Below, piece by piece: positions 7,587-20,313 of a stretch of DNA of 64,000 nucleotides. Origin of the DNA: Apostichopus japonicus (taxonomy: Eukaryota > Echinodermata > Holothuroidea > Aspidochirotida > Stichopodidae). Location of the stretch: assembly GCF_037975245.1 (NCBI RefSeq), contig NC_092569.1, positions 37,370,814 to 37,434,813 of the forward strand, in the 5' to 3' direction. How positions within the stretch are numbered: position 1 is the first letter of the stretch; every line of letters begins with the position of its first letter. The translations under genes and the position numbers were made by a program. The notes beneath the pieces were generated by a model. The model was not told the origin of the DNA and ran no database searches. It worked only from the letters and a program-made list of their open reading frames with translations.

Positions 7587-8213
7587 CTCGATCGCTTCCG
7601 CGACACACTTTTGTCCCCGATTCACCACAAATTCAGCCAAGTCGGTTTTCCCCTCTCGTTTCTGCATTTCGGCCAAAGCCAGCAGTTCTGTCCGGGTCTT
7701 TATGTTCCGCTGAACCACCATCTGGGACACATCGAACGCGCTAAGCCGTTTGCGCTTTTTTAGTGGCGCACGTGCTGATCGTTCCCCCGATGCCTGGAGG
7801 ACCCTAGAGGTACTGGCCGATGTTGTAGCTGGTGGGCTGGCCCCCAGGTCCGGGTGACCTGGGCTTTGCAGGACGCCAGCGTCCTCTTTAACAACGTACT
7901 GCCATGCCGTGTAGTAATTAGCATGGGTTGAAGAGAAATGCACCACAATTCCATGCTGGTTTTCTAACAGACTCTTAACTCTTAACCATCGACGTGGCCG
8001 ATCAAGCTTTACCGCTATGTGATAGTGTTTGCCGCCATCTTGATGGGTTTCTTGACAACATACCCATTGGATGATATGTGCCCCTACCGACTCGAACGAA
8101 CTTCGTACCTGTTCTGCGAAATTTTCACGCGAAGCACATAGAGTTTCATCGGCTTGGCTATATGTTATCAAATATACCATCCGAACTTGACGTACTCCTA
8201 ATGTATCAGCCAT
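7587..8213 (-). CDS. Rep 5' exon, HUH endonuclease (unit 2)
   Basis: The ATG is at 8213-8211 and the donor follows base 7587. HYH and YVVK motifs are intact and the translation matches unit 1. Confidence 0.85.
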
Positions 8214-8740
8214 GATGTTGGATAATACCTGCAATACTGAAATCTCCCGGTCCTATGTTATGAATTCTATATTAGCCTATATCTATGCATATATATGTGT
8301 GTATATAGGACTTGCTGATATCATGTGGTGATCTTTATATGTCTGGTTGCATTTACACATGACGTGTTCATCTGTCTAATAGCTAACAATTGGCCCTGAA
8401 TCTCATTTACCAAATTTGGGTATTTACTGACGTGTTATACTGTCAGTGGCTGGATTATAGGTTTGAAGGTGTAAGATCTTCCTGTTGTGATGAAACGGCT
8501 GATGATGCAAGCTTATAAAATCATTCTATGAACCCTTTCCCTGGGTGGGTATTGCGACTGTCAGATGTTCTCTCACGCAGTCACGTGGTGTTGATCTACG
8601 TAGATATACGTACCGTACTGTTTCTCTATATATGTACAATCCGAGTTTATCGAGTCGAGTGCGCCCTCCAACGTATGCTATGCACATGCGCATATGCACA
8701 TGCGCCTACAATCATCTGGGCTGTTAACTAATACTGATCG

Positions 8741-8806
<66 letters not shown>

Positions 8807-8901
8807 TATATATACTATATATACTATATAACAATGTACTATTCCTACAATGTCTAATGCCCAGTAGTAAATCCTTATGGTCCTATACTTATACACAGGC
8901 T

Positions 8902-8915
8902 TTCAGACATCTGAA
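8902..8915. other. Empty MITE site in unit 2
   Basis: The sequence is TTCAGACATCTGAA. It equals the first 8 bases plus the last 6 bases of the insert found in the other units, so 157 bp are absent. It may be an excision footprint, a fold-back deletion or an unoccupied ancestral site. Because unit 2 is otherwise the same as its neighbours, loss after amplification is the simplest reading. Confidence 0.85.
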
Positions 8916-9712
8916 TGGCTGTACAACGGTTCATTGGGGTATATATCGAGGTCTAAGCTGCCCCAAGCGTTGCGCGATAGCAATAGTTGTTAATATTTCC
9001 TCGTAAAATTATTATAAGTTGCAATTGCTGATTAATTCGAGGAATTAGGTCGAACCTCATATTCAATAGGCACGCATCTTTCAGCGAATAAAGCGAATAA
9101 TTTCACAAGAAAAACATAATATTTTCGATCCGTTTCTTTCATTTATTTCGTATGTATCTTATACTGGTTTCTTACTGATGTTTCACATTATATGTCCTAA
9201 TATATATACATATTACACTTAATTCCGTGTGAGAGGAAAATAGTAAATAGATGATAGCATGATTTTAACATAAATTCTTGAGTTTTTCTTTATAAACTCT
9301 CAGGATAAGAAAGAAGAATAATGTTAATTAGTGTCCGGTGTAAATGTTATTGTTGGGTGTGGGCTGGGTGGGTTGGGGGGGGGGGCGCTTTAGGCAAGTA
9401 GGGTTTCACAATTTCAATGTGCTGCAATACAATAGCCCCAGAAAATTATGTCAGAAAGTTTAAGTGTATATATAGGTTGCCAGGGCAACCCTGGGCAGGA
9501 AGCAACTTGTGGATGTACAATGACGGATTTCTAAATTGAGGTGTCAATACTATTGTTTAGCTTCTAAACAACGGAAAGCCGCCCATTGTATGATGCATGT
9601 AAGCCTTTAATACATCGGTTAGTGGTGTAATAATTCTCCAAAGTGTTAGTTTATAGACATATAGCCTCATTGCTACACACGAAACATCTACAACAACGAC
9701 ACCATTTCAAAA

Positions 9713-10819
9713 ATGGCTTCTTATTCTCTCATTTCACCGGAGAGTAAGGCATATGCGCGCCTATTGCGCGAAAGAGAAAACCTTTCAGTTCGTCAAGTTG
9801 CCAAGTTAACAGGAATTTCGAAGAGTTCGGTATCAAGGATTTGCAGTAAACGTTTATTGTGGGGCGAGGCTCTACCAAGTACTCATGGAGAGGGACCGGT
9901 TCGAAAGAGGGGGCGGCCACCCAAGTTGAGCGTTCGTCAAAAGCGTGCTATTTTGAAGGAACTTAGAAAAACAAGGAGTGAGGGACAGTTTTCTGTGAGA
10001 ACTCTCAGGACAAAATGTGAGTTACATACAGTGTCGGAGAGAACAATATCTCGATTTCTCAACAAGAGTGGTTATAAGTACTATCAAGCCAGAAAGAAGG
10101 GTCTCCTATTTCCCAAGGACCTGCATCAACGCTGGAAATTCGCCAGAGGAATTAAACGGTCTCGAGGTGAGGCATTCTGGACTAAAGATATATCTTTTTA
10201 TTTTGATGCCACCGCATTTAATTATAAGAGCCACCCACGACAGCACGCAAACACTTTAAGTGGGCGTGTTTGGCGTAAGAAAAGTGAGGGATTATCATTC
10301 GGTTGCACGGCCAAAGGGAGTAAGGTCGGGAGTGGCGGAAAAGTTGTAAGGGTGTATGCCGCCATCTCATATGGAAACGGCGTGGTGTTGGCTAAACCAT
10401 ACCGCAAGTTAACTGGGAAGCGTTTTTCGAAATTTATGAAAAAGGAATTCCCGGCAGTCTTCCAAAAATGTGAAGCAACCCATAACACTCCACGGATTTT
10501 TCTTCAAGATGGCGACCCTTCTCAGAACTCAAAGAAAGCTATCAAAACACTAAGTCGCATGGATGCAACCATTTTTAAGATCCCTCCTAGGAGCCCCGAC
10601 TTAAATCCAATAGAAAATATCTTCAAACTTTTGGGGGATAAACTGAAGTACGATGCCATCGAGAACAATATTGAATTTGAGACATTTCGAGCTTTCAGAA
10701 GTCGAGTTGTTACAACTCTCCTCCAGATGCCGCGTGCTATCATTGACAAAACAATCGCTTCAATGGGTAAACGAATTGATGAAATTATTCGAAGAAAAGG
10801 AGAGAGACTGAAATATTAG
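9713..10819 (+). CDS. DD34E transposase (unit 2)
   Basis: Full length, 368 aa, with the same translation as unit 1 and all three catalytic residues. It is the only intact transposase copy lying next to an empty MITE site. Confidence 0.92.
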   Translation: MASYSLISPESKAYARLLRERENLSVRQVAKLTGISKSSVSRICSKRLLWGEALPSTHGEGPVRKRGRPPKLSVRQKRAILKELRKTRSEGQFSVRTLRTKCELHTVSERTISRFLNKSGYKYYQARKKGLLFPKDLHQRWKFARGIKRSRGEAFWTKDISFYFDATAFNYKSHPRQHANTLSGRVWRKKSEGLSFGCTAKGSKVGSGGKVVRVYAAISYGNGVVLAKPYRKLTGKRFSKFMKKEFPAVFQKCEATHNTPRIFLQDGDPSQNSKKAIKTLSRMDATIFKIPPRSPDLNPIENIFKLLGDKLKYDAIENNIEFETFRAFRSRVVTTLLQMPRAIIDKTIASMGKRIDEIIRRKGERLKY

Positions 10820-11602
10820 TATTTTGGCTGTAATGCGCTATCCATGCTATGCTTTTATATTATGATCTGCCACATGAGGGCGGTAATCTCCCGAACTGAT
10901 GGTGAACATTGTACGATTTACCAACGATGGACCCCATGTTTTTCCCAAATTTCAGCTCCAGAATACCAATATTCCGAGTTTGGAGCACACTCAGTTACAG
11001 TTCAAGTTTCTTTAAATCATCACGTTCGTGAAAATTGGACAAACATATACATAATCGCCGATATACGAACGGTTAACCATTTATTGACGATAAAAGGCTT
11101 TGGTTAACTTGATGCTTTTAGACTATTTCAACGGTTGACCATCCATCCACATTGACATACTGTGTAGGTCAATGGTATACCGTGCTCGGGTCAAGTGTGT
11201 ATCGTGGCGGTCTTTCACTAGGATGTCAGTCGATGTCAGTCGAACCTAATATTCAATAGGCACGCAATAGTTGTTAATATTTCCTCGTAAAATTATTATA
11301 AGTCGCAATTGCTGATTAATTCGAGGAATTAGGTCGAACCTCATATTCAATAGGCACGCATCTTTCAGCGAATAAAGCGAATAATTTCACCAGAAAAAAC
11401 ATAATATTTTCGATTCGTTCTTTCCTTTATTTCGTATGTATCTTATACTGGTTTCTTACTGATGTATCACATTATATGTCCTAATATATATACATATTAC
11501 CCTTACTTCCGTGTGAGAGGAAATTAGTAATAAATGATAGCATGATTTTAACAGAAATTCTCGAGTTTTTCTTTATAAACTCTCAGTTTAGTGACGGTGG
11601 AA

Positions 11603-12018
11603 CCCCCTCCCCTCCCCTCCCCTCCCCTCCCCTCCCCTCCCCTCCCCTCCCCTCCCCTCCCCTCCCCTCCCCTCCCCTCCCCTCCCCTCCCCTCCCCTCC
11701 CCTCCCCTCCCCTCCCCTCCCCTCCCCTTCCCCCTCCGTTCCCCCTCCTTTCCCCTCCCCTCCTCTCCGTTCCCCCTCCGTTCCCCTCCCCTCCCCCTCC
11801 GTCCCCCTCCCCTCCGTTCCCCCTCCGTTCCCCCTCCGTTCCCCCTCCGTTCCCCTCCCCTCCCCCTCCCCTCCGTTCCCCCTCCGTTCCCCTCCCCTCC
11901 CCTCCCCATTCCCCTCTCCCCCTCCCCTTCCTATCCCCACCCCTTTCCCTCTCCCACCCCTCCCTCAACTCATTCCCCTCCCACACCTCCCACTCCCTGT
12001 CACTACCACACCCCTCCC
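11603..12018. repeat. C-rich tract, 416 bp, unit 3
   Basis: Three bases shorter than unit 1. It matches unit 8 in length. Confidence 0.95.
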
Positions 12019-12074
12019 AACGCTACTCGACGACGTAGTTTGAATAATAGTGTAACCAAATATGGAGGGTTGGA

Positions 12075-12746
12075 TTAAGTTAGAATAAACTTGGCAAAAC
12101 ATGGTCCACATGGGGGGACATCAACCTGTTCGTTGGCTTGGATTTGCGAGCGGAAGGTAAAATATCGCCATCGAACCGTCATCATCTCCGTTTCTCTTTC
12201 TTCAATTTGGCCCCCCTTTATGTATATCAGTGGATTCTTGCCAGTTGCGAACACTGGTGTTGAACCACTAAGGACAAAATCTTGCGAGAAGTGTGTTTTT
12301 GGAGCGGGTAGATGTACCATTTGACCTTCTAATAGAAGCAGGAGGTCATGCCACGGCATAATCTGCGGACTCCATCTGAAGTCATTTAGGAAAATGACTT
12401 CAGCTTTCTCAGCACCAACCCATGCGAAGCTCGTTGAAGCGGGATTGGAAAAGACTTTGAAGATTTGGGTCAGAGGCGCCAGAATAAACGTTTTGCCGCA
12501 ATTCGCGGGACCAGTTATAAAGATGTTCCGGTATTTACCCCGGCCCTTCTCGAGGACGTCGACAACAGCTCGTTTAAATGTACCGGCGGGAATATCATTC
12601 CGGCGCAGAATGTCTTCCGCGATTGTGGACCATAGCCCGTTGCAGCCAGGTACACAGGGTTGACCTTTAAAGGAGTCCAAGATTTCCGGACGAGATTTCT
12701 TTCCTCGCTCCAGCTTACTCTCGGCGTCGTGTAGTTCCCACGCGAC
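12075..12746 (-). CDS. Rep 3' exon, SF3 helicase (unit 3)
   Basis: Intact and identical in translation to unit 1. The acceptor AG is at 12748-12747. Confidence 0.85.
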   Translation of the reverse strand, partial: VAWELHDAESKLERGKKSRPEILDSFKGQPCVPGCNGLWSTIAEDILRRNDIPAGTFKRAVVDVLEKGRGKYRNIFITGPANCGKTFILAPLTQIFKVFSNPASTSFAWVGAEKAEVIFLNDFRWSPQIMPWHDLLLLLEGQMVHLPAPKTHFSQDFVLSGSTPVFATGKNPLIYIKGGQIEERETEMMTVRWRYFTFRSQIQANEQVDVPPCGPCFAKFILT

Positions 12747-13119
12747 CTATCGAAAAAAGACCTTTATATAGTGACAAATATAGTGAATTCGAGGAATTAG
12801 GTCGAACCTAATATTCAATAGGCACGCAATAGTTGCGTGCCCTCCCCCTCCCCCTCCCCGTTCCCCTCCCCCTCCCCTCCCCTTCCTATACCCACCCGTT
12901 TCCCTCTCCCACCCCTCCCTCAACTCATTCCCCTCCCACACCTCCCACTCCCTGTCACTACCACACCCCTCCCAACGCTACTCTACCACGATCCTTACCC
13001 ACAACTTCATCACGCACGATCCCCCACCACCAGACCATGGCATGGTGAATGATTTATACCGTATATTCAAAATGTTGGGACAATGTATTTATGAATTATT
13101 GGAAAATGGATTTGCGTAC

Positions 13120-13746
13120 CTCGATCGCTTCCGCGACACACTTTTGTCCCCGATTCACCACAAATTCAGCCAAGTCGGTTTTCCCCTCTCGTTTCTGCAT
13201 TTCGGCCAAAGCCAGCAGTTCTGTCCGGGTCTTTATGTTCCGCTGAACCACCATCTGGGACACATCGAACGCGCTAAGCCGTTTGCGCTTTTTTAGTGGC
13301 GCACGTGCTGATCGTTCCCCCGATGCCTGGAGGACCCTAGAGGTACTGGCCGATGTTGTAGCTGGTGGGCTGGCCCCCAGGTCCGGGTGACCTGGGCTTT
13401 GCAGGACGCCAGCGTCCTCTTTAACAACGTACTGCCATGCCGTGTAGTAATTAGCATGGGTTGAAGAGAAATGCACCACAATTCCATGCTGGTTTTCTAA
13501 CAGACTCTTAACTCTTAACCATCGACGTGGCCGATCAAGCTTTACCGCTATGTGATAGTGTTTGCCGCCATCTTGATGGGTTTCTTGACAACATACCCAT
13601 TGGATGATATGTGCCCCTACCGACTCGAACGAACTTCGTACCTGTTCTGCGAAATTTTCACGCGAAGCACATAGAGTTTCATCGGCTTGGCTATATGTTA
13701 TCAAATATACCATCCGAACTTGACGTACTCCTAATGTATCAGCCAT
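13120..13746 (-). CDS. Rep 5' exon, HUH endonuclease (unit 3)
   Basis: ATG at 13746-13744. The frame is intact to the donor after 13120. Confidence 0.85.
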
Positions 13747-14273
13747 GATGTTGGATAATACCTGCAATACTGAAATCTCCCGGTCCTATGTTATGAATTC
13801 TATATTAGCCTATATCTATGCATATATATGTGTGTATATAGGACTTGCTGATATCATGTGGTGATCTTTATATGTCTGGTTGCATTTACACATGACGTGT
13901 TCATCTGTCTAATAGCTAACAATTGGCCCTGAATCTCATTTACCAAATTTGGGTATTTACTGACGTGTTATACTGTCAGTGGCTGGATTATAGGTTTGAA
14001 GGTGTAAGATCTTCCTGTTGTGATGAAACGGCTGATGATGCAAGCTTATAAAATCATTCTATGAACCCTTTCCCTGGGTGGGTATTGCGACTGTCAGATG
14101 TTCTCTCACGCAGTCACGTGGTGTTGATCTACGTAGATATACGTACCGTACTGTTTCTCTATATATGTACAATCCGAGTTTATCGAGTCGAGTGCGCCCT
14201 CCAACGTATGCTATGCACATGCGCATATGCACATGCGCCTACAATCATCTGGGCTGTTAACTAATACTGATCG

Positions 14274-14339
<66 letters not shown>

Positions 14340-14434
14340 TATATATACTATATATACTATATAACAATGTACTATTCCTACAATGTCTAATGCCCAGTAG
14401 TAAATCCTTATGGTCCTATACTTATACACAGGCT

Positions 14435-14605
14435 TTCAGACAATCTTCGACAAAAATAGATGGGACACCCCACTCCCCGTATCAATGTTGCAGTTTCTGA
14501 GCGCTTTTGGCTACAACATTGAACGGGGGGAAGGGGGTGCGCTTAAGCCAATATCGCTCGTTGTTGCTCATACTGTCCTATCATTTTTGTCGAAGATTGT
14601 CTGAA
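14435..14605. mobile_element. MITE-like insert, 171 bp, unit 3
   Basis: Both inverted ends are intact and no difference from unit 1 was noticed. Confidence 0.75.
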
Positions 14606-15403
14606 TGGCTGTACAACGGTTCATTGGGGTATATATCGAGGTCTAAGCTGCCCCAAGCGTTGCGCGATAGCAATAGTTGTTAATATTTCCTCGTAAAATT
14701 ATTATAAGTTGCAATTGCTGATTAATTCGAGGAATTAGGTCGAACCTCATATTCAATAGGCACGCATCTTTCAGCGAATAAAGCGAATAATTTCACAAGA
14801 AAAACATAATATTTTCGATCCGTTTCTTTCATTTATTTCGTATGTATCTTATACTGGTTTCTTACTGATGTTTCACATTATATGTCCTAATATATATACA
14901 TATTACACTTAATTCCGTGTGAGAGGAAAATAGTAAATAGATGATAGCATGATTTTAACATAAATTCTTGAGTTTTTCTTTATAAACTCTCAGGATAAGA
15001 AAGAAGAATAATGTTAATTAGTGTCCGGTGTAAATGTTATTGTTGGGTGTGGGCTGGGTGGGTTGGGGGGGGGGGGCGCTTTAGGCAAGTAGGGTTTCAC
15101 AATTTCAATGTGCTGCAATACAATAGCCCCAGAAAATTATGTCAGAAAGTTTAAGTGTATATATAGGTTGCCAGGGCAACCCTGGGCAGGAAGCAACTTG
15201 TGGATGTACAATGACGGATTTCTAAATTGAGGTGTCAATACTATTGTTTAGCTTCTAAACAACGGAAAGCCGCCCATTGTATGATGCATGTAAGCCTTTA
15301 ATACATCGGTTAGTGGTGTAATAATTCTCCAAAGTGTTAGTTTATAGACATATAGCCTCATTGCTACACACGAAACATCTACAACAACGACACCATTTCA
15401 AAA

Positions 15404-16510
15404 ATGGCTTCTTATTCTCTCATTTCACCGGAGAGTAAGGCATATGCGCGCCTATTGCGCGAAAGAGAAAACCTTTCAGTTCGTCAAGTTGCCAAGTTAA
15501 CAGGAATTTCGAAGAGTTCGGTATCAAGGATTTGCAGTAAACGTTTATTGTGGGGCGAGGCTCTACCAAGTACTCATGGAGAGGGACCGGTTCGAAAGAG
15601 GGGGCGGCCACCCAAGTTGAGCGTTCGTCAAAAGCGTGCTATTTTGAAGGAACTTAGAAAAACAAGGAGTGAGGGACAGTTTTCTGTGAGAACTCTCAGG
15701 ACAAAATGTGAGTTACATACAGTGTCGGAGAGAACAATATCTCGATTTCTCAACAAGAGTGGTTATAAGTACTATCAAGCCAGAAAGAAGGGTCTCCTAT
15801 TTCCCAAGGACCTGCATCAACGCTGGAAATTCGCCAGAGGAATTAAACGGTCTCGAGGTGAGGCATTCTGGACTAAAGATATATCTTTTTATTTTGATGC
15901 CACCGCATTTAATTATAAGAGCCACCCACGACAGCACGCAAACACTTTAAGTGGGCGTGTTTGGCGTAAGAAAAGTGAGGGATTATCATTCGGTTGCACG
16001 GCCAAAGGGAGTAAGGTCGGGAGTGGCGGAAAAGTTGTAAGGGTGTATGCCGCCATCTCATATGGAAACGGCGTGGTGTTGGCTAAACCATACCGCAAGT
16101 TAACTGGGAAGCGTTTTTCGAAATTTATGAAAAAGGAATTCCCGGCAGTCTTCCAAAAATGTGAAGCAACCCATAACACTCCACGGATTTTTCTTCAAGA
16201 TGGCGACCCTTCTCAGAACTCAAAGAAAGCTATCAAAACACTAAGTCGCATGGATGCAACCATTTTTAAGATCCCTCCTAGGAGCCCCGACTTAAATCCA
16301 ATAGAAAATATCTTCAAACTTTTGGGGGATAAACTGAAGTACGATGCCATCGAGAACAATATTGAATTTGAGACATTTCGAGCTTTCAGAAGTCGAGTTG
16401 TTACAACTCTCCTCCAGATGCCGCGTGCTATCATTGACAAAACAATCGCTTCAATGGGTAAACGAATTGATGAAATTATTCGAAGAAAAGGAGAGAGACT
16501 GAAATATTAG
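15404..16510 (+). CDS. DD34E transposase (unit 3)
   Basis: Full length, 368 aa, unchanged. Confidence 0.92.
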   Translation: MASYSLISPESKAYARLLRERENLSVRQVAKLTGISKSSVSRICSKRLLWGEALPSTHGEGPVRKRGRPPKLSVRQKRAILKELRKTRSEGQFSVRTLRTKCELHTVSERTISRFLNKSGYKYYQARKKGLLFPKDLHQRWKFARGIKRSRGEAFWTKDISFYFDATAFNYKSHPRQHANTLSGRVWRKKSEGLSFGCTAKGSKVGSGGKVVRVYAAISYGNGVVLAKPYRKLTGKRFSKFMKKEFPAVFQKCEATHNTPRIFLQDGDPSQNSKKAIKTLSRMDATIFKIPPRSPDLNPIENIFKLLGDKLKYDAIENNIEFETFRAFRSRVVTTLLQMPRAIIDKTIASMGKRIDEIIRRKGERLKY

Positions 16511-17293
16511 TATTTTGGCTGTAATGCGCTATCCATGCTATGCTTTTATATTATGATCTGCCACATGAGGGCGGTAATCTCCCGAACTGATGGTGAACAT
16601 TGTACGATTTACCAACGATGGACCCCATGTTTTTCCCAAATTTCAGCTCCAGAATACCAATATTCCGAGTTTGGAGCACACTCAGTTACAGTTCAAGTTT
16701 CTTTAAATCATCACGTTCGTGAAAATTGGACAAACATATACATAATCGCCGATATACGAACGGTTAACCATTTATTGACGATAAAAGGCTTTGGTTAACT
16801 TGATGCTTTTAGACTATTTCAACGGTTGACCATCCATCCACATTGACATACTGTGTAGGTCAATGGTATACCGTGCTCGGGTCAAGTGTGTATCGTGGCG
16901 GTCTTTCACTAGGATGTCAGTCGATGTCAGTCGAACCTAATATTCAATAGGCACGCAATAGTTGTTAATATTTCCTCGTAAAATTATTATAAGTCGCAAT
17001 TGCTGATTAATTCGAGGAATTAGGTCGAACCTCATATTCAATAGGCACGCATCTTTCAGCGAATAAAGCGAATAATTTCACCAGAAAAAACATAATATTT
17101 TCGATTCGTTCTTTCCTTTATTTCGTATGTATCTTATACTGGTTTCTTACTGATGTATCACATTATATGTCCTAATATATATACATATTACCCTTACTTC
17201 CGTGTGAGAGGAAATTAGTAATAAATGATAGCATGATTTTAACAGAAATTCTCGAGTTTTTCTTTATAAACTCTCAGTTTAGTGACGGTGGAA

Positions 17294-17726
17294 CCCCCTC
17301 CCCTCCCCTCCCCTCCCCTCCCCTCCCCTCCCCTCCCCTCCCCTCCCCTCCCCTCCCCTCCCCTCCCCTCCCCTCCCCTCCCCTCCCCTCCCCTCCCCTC
17401 CCCTCCCCTCCCCTTCCCCCTCCGTTCCCCCTCCTTTCCCCTCCCCTCCTCTCCGTTCCCCCTCCGTTCCCCTCCCCTCCCCCTCCGTCCCCCTCCCCTC
17501 CGTTCCCCCTCCGTTCCCCCTCCGTTCCCCCTCCGTTCCCCCTCCGTTCCCCCTCCGTTCCCCTCCCCTCCCCCTCCCCTCCGTTCCCCCTCCGTTCCCC
17601 TCCCCTCCCCTCCCCATTCCCCTCTCCCCCTCCCCTTCCTATCCCCACCCCTTTCCCTCTCCCACCCCTCCCTCAACTCATTCCCCTCCCACACCTCCCA
17701 CTCCCTGTCACTACCACACCCCTCCC
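17294..17726. repeat. C-rich tract, 433 bp, unit 4
   Basis: This is the longest of the twelve. It has two more CCCCCTCCGTT-type repeats than most units, so the 11-bp repeat also varies in number, not only CCCCT. Confidence 0.95.
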
Positions 17727-17782
17727 AACGCTACTCGACGACGTAGTTTGAATAATAGTGTAACCAAATATGGAGGGTTGGA

Positions 17783-18454
17783 TTAAGTTAGAATAAACTT
17801 GGCAAAACATGGTCCACATGGGGGGACATCAACCTGTTCGTTGGCTTGGATTTGCGAGCGGAAGGTAAAATATCGCCATCGAACCGTCATCATCTCCGTT
17901 TCTCTTTCTTCAATTTGGCCCCCCTTTATGTATATCAGTGGATTCTTGCCAGTTGCGAACACTGGTGTTGAACCACTAAGGACAAAATCTTGCGAGAAGT
18001 GTGTTTTTGGAGCGGGTAGATGTACCATTTGACCTTCTAATAGAAGCAGGAGGTCATGCCACGGCATAATCTGCGGACTCCATCTGAAGTCATTTAGGAA
18101 AATGACTTCAGCTTTCTCAGCACCAACCCATGCGAAGCTCGTTGAAGCGGGATTGGAAAAGACTTTGAAGATTTGGGTCAGAGGCGCCAGAATAAACGTT
18201 TTGCCGCAATTCGCGGGACCAGTTATAAAGATGTTCCGGTATTTACCCCGGCCCTTCTCGAGGACGTCGACAACAGCTCGTTTAAATGTACCGGCGGGAA
18301 TATCATTCCGGCGCAGAATGTCTTCCGCGATTGTGGACCATAGCCCGTTGCAGCCAGGTACACAGGGTTGACCTTTAAAGGAGTCCAAGATTTCCGGACG
18401 AGATTTCTTTCCTCGCTCCAGCTTACTCTCGGCGTCGTGTAGTTCCCACGCGAC
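17783..18454 (-). CDS. Rep 3' exon, SF3 helicase (unit 4)
   Basis: Intact and identical in translation. Acceptor AG at 18456-18455. Confidence 0.85.
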   Translation of the reverse strand, partial: VAWELHDAESKLERGKKSRPEILDSFKGQPCVPGCNGLWSTIAEDILRRNDIPAGTFKRAVVDVLEKGRGKYRNIFITGPANCGKTFILAPLTQIFKVFSNPASTSFAWVGAEKAEVIFLNDFRWSPQIMPWHDLLLLLEGQMVHLPAPKTHFSQDFVLSGSTPVFATGKNPLIYIKGGQIEERETEMMTVRWRYFTFRSQIQANEQVDVPPCGPCFAKFILT

Positions 18455-18827
18455 CTATCGAAAAAAGACCTTTATATAGTGACAAATATAGTGAATTCGA
18501 GGAATTAGGTCGAACCTAATATTCAATAGGCACGCAATAGTTGCGTGCCCTCCCCCTCCCCCTCCCCGTTCCCCTCCCCCTCCCCTCCCCTTCCTATACC
18601 CACCCGTTTCCCTCTCCCACCCCTCCCTCAACTCATTCCCCTCCCACACCTCCCACTCCCTGTCACTACCACACCCCTCCCAACGCTACTCTACCACGAT
18701 CCTTACCCACAACTTCATCACGCACGATCCCCCACCACCAGACCATGGCATGGTGAATGATTTATACCGTATATTCAAAATGTTGGGACAATGTATTTAT
18801 GAATTATTGGAAAATGGATTTGCGTAC

Positions 18828-19454
18828 CTCGATCGCTTCCGCGACACACTTTTGTCCCCGATTCACCACAAATTCAGCCAAGTCGGTTTTCCCCTCTCGT
18901 TTCTGCATTTCGGCCAAAGCCAGCAGTTCTGTCCGGGTCTTTATGTTCCGCTGAACCACCATCTGGGACACATCGAACGCGCTAAGCCGTTTGCGCTTTT
19001 TTAGTGGCGCACGTGCTGATCGTTCCCCCGATGCCTGGAGGACCCTAGAGGTACTGGCCGATGTTGTAGCTGGTGGGCTGGCCCCCAGGTCCGGGTGACC
19101 TGGGCTTTGCAGGACGCCAGCGTCCTCTTTAACAACGTACTGCCATGCCGTGTAGTAATTAGCATGGGTTGAAGAGAAATGCACCACAATTCCATGCTGG
19201 TTTTCTAACAGACTCTTAACTCTTAACCATCGACGTGGCCGATCAAGCTTTACCGCTATGTGATAGTGTTTGCCGCCATCTTGATGGGTTTCTTGACAAC
19301 ATACCCATTGGATGATATGTGCCCCTACCGACTCGAACGAACTTCGTACCTGTTCTGCGAAATTTTCACGCGAAGCACATAGAGTTTCATCGGCTTGGCT
19401 ATATGTTATCAAATATACCATCCGAACTTGACGTACTCCTAATGTATCAGCCAT
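18828..19454 (-). CDS. Rep 5' exon, HUH endonuclease (unit 4)
   Basis: ATG at 19454-19452. All HUH motifs are intact. Confidence 0.85.
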
Positions 19455-19981
19455 GATGTTGGATAATACCTGCAATACTGAAATCTCCCGGTCCTATGTT
19501 ATGAATTCTATATTAGCCTATATCTATGCATATATATGTGTGTATATAGGACTTGCTGATATCATGTGGTGATCTTTATATGTCTGGTTGCATTTACACA
19601 TGACGTGTTCATCTGTCTAATAGCTAACAATTGGCCCTGAATCTCATTTACCAAATTTGGGTATTTACTGACGTGTTATACTGTCAGTGGCTGGATTATA
19701 GGTTTGAAGGTGTAAGATCTTCCTGTTGTGATGAAACGGCTGATGATGCAAGCTTATAAAATCATTCTATGAACCCTTTCCCTGGGTGGGTATTGCGACT
19801 GTCAGATGTTCTCTCACGCAGTCACGTGGTGTTGATCTACGTAGATATACGTACCGTACTGTTTCTCTATATATGTACAATCCGAGTTTATCGAGTCGAG
19901 TGCGCCCTCCAACGTATGCTATGCACATGCGCATATGCACATGCGCCTACAATCATCTGGGCTGTTAACTAATACTGATCG

Positions 19982-20047
<66 letters not shown>

Positions 20048-20142
20048 TATATATACTATATATACTATATAACAATGTACTATTCCTACAATGTCTAATG
20101 CCCAGTAGTAAATCCTTATGGTCCTATACTTATACACAGGCT

Positions 20143-20313
20143 TTCAGACAATCTTCGACAAAAATAGATGGGACACCCCACTCCCCGTATCAATGTTGCA
20201 GTTTCTGAGCGCTTTTGGCTACAACATTGAACGGGGGGAAGGGGGTGCGCTTAAGCCAATATCGCTCGTTGTTGCTCATACTGTCCTATCATTTTTGTCG
20301 AAGATTGTCTGAA
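20143..20313. mobile_element. MITE-like insert, 171 bp, unit 4
   Basis: Intact inverted ends, same length as unit 1. Confidence 0.75.

Larger units (their letters stand above)
5701..11238. mobile_element. Unit 2, lacks the MITE-like core
   Basis: Internal parts: R1 5726-6048, Rep intron 7214-7586 with hairpin 7288-7308, (TA)n 8744-8830, R2 8980-9303. At 5538 bp it is the shortest complete unit, because the insert is missing. Both genes are intact. Confidence 0.95.
11239..16929. mobile_element. Unit 3, complete
   Basis: Internal parts: R1 11264-11586, intron 12747-13119 with hairpin 12821-12841, (TA)n 14277-14363, R2 14670-14993. The G-run before the transposase is 12 long. Confidence 0.95.
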
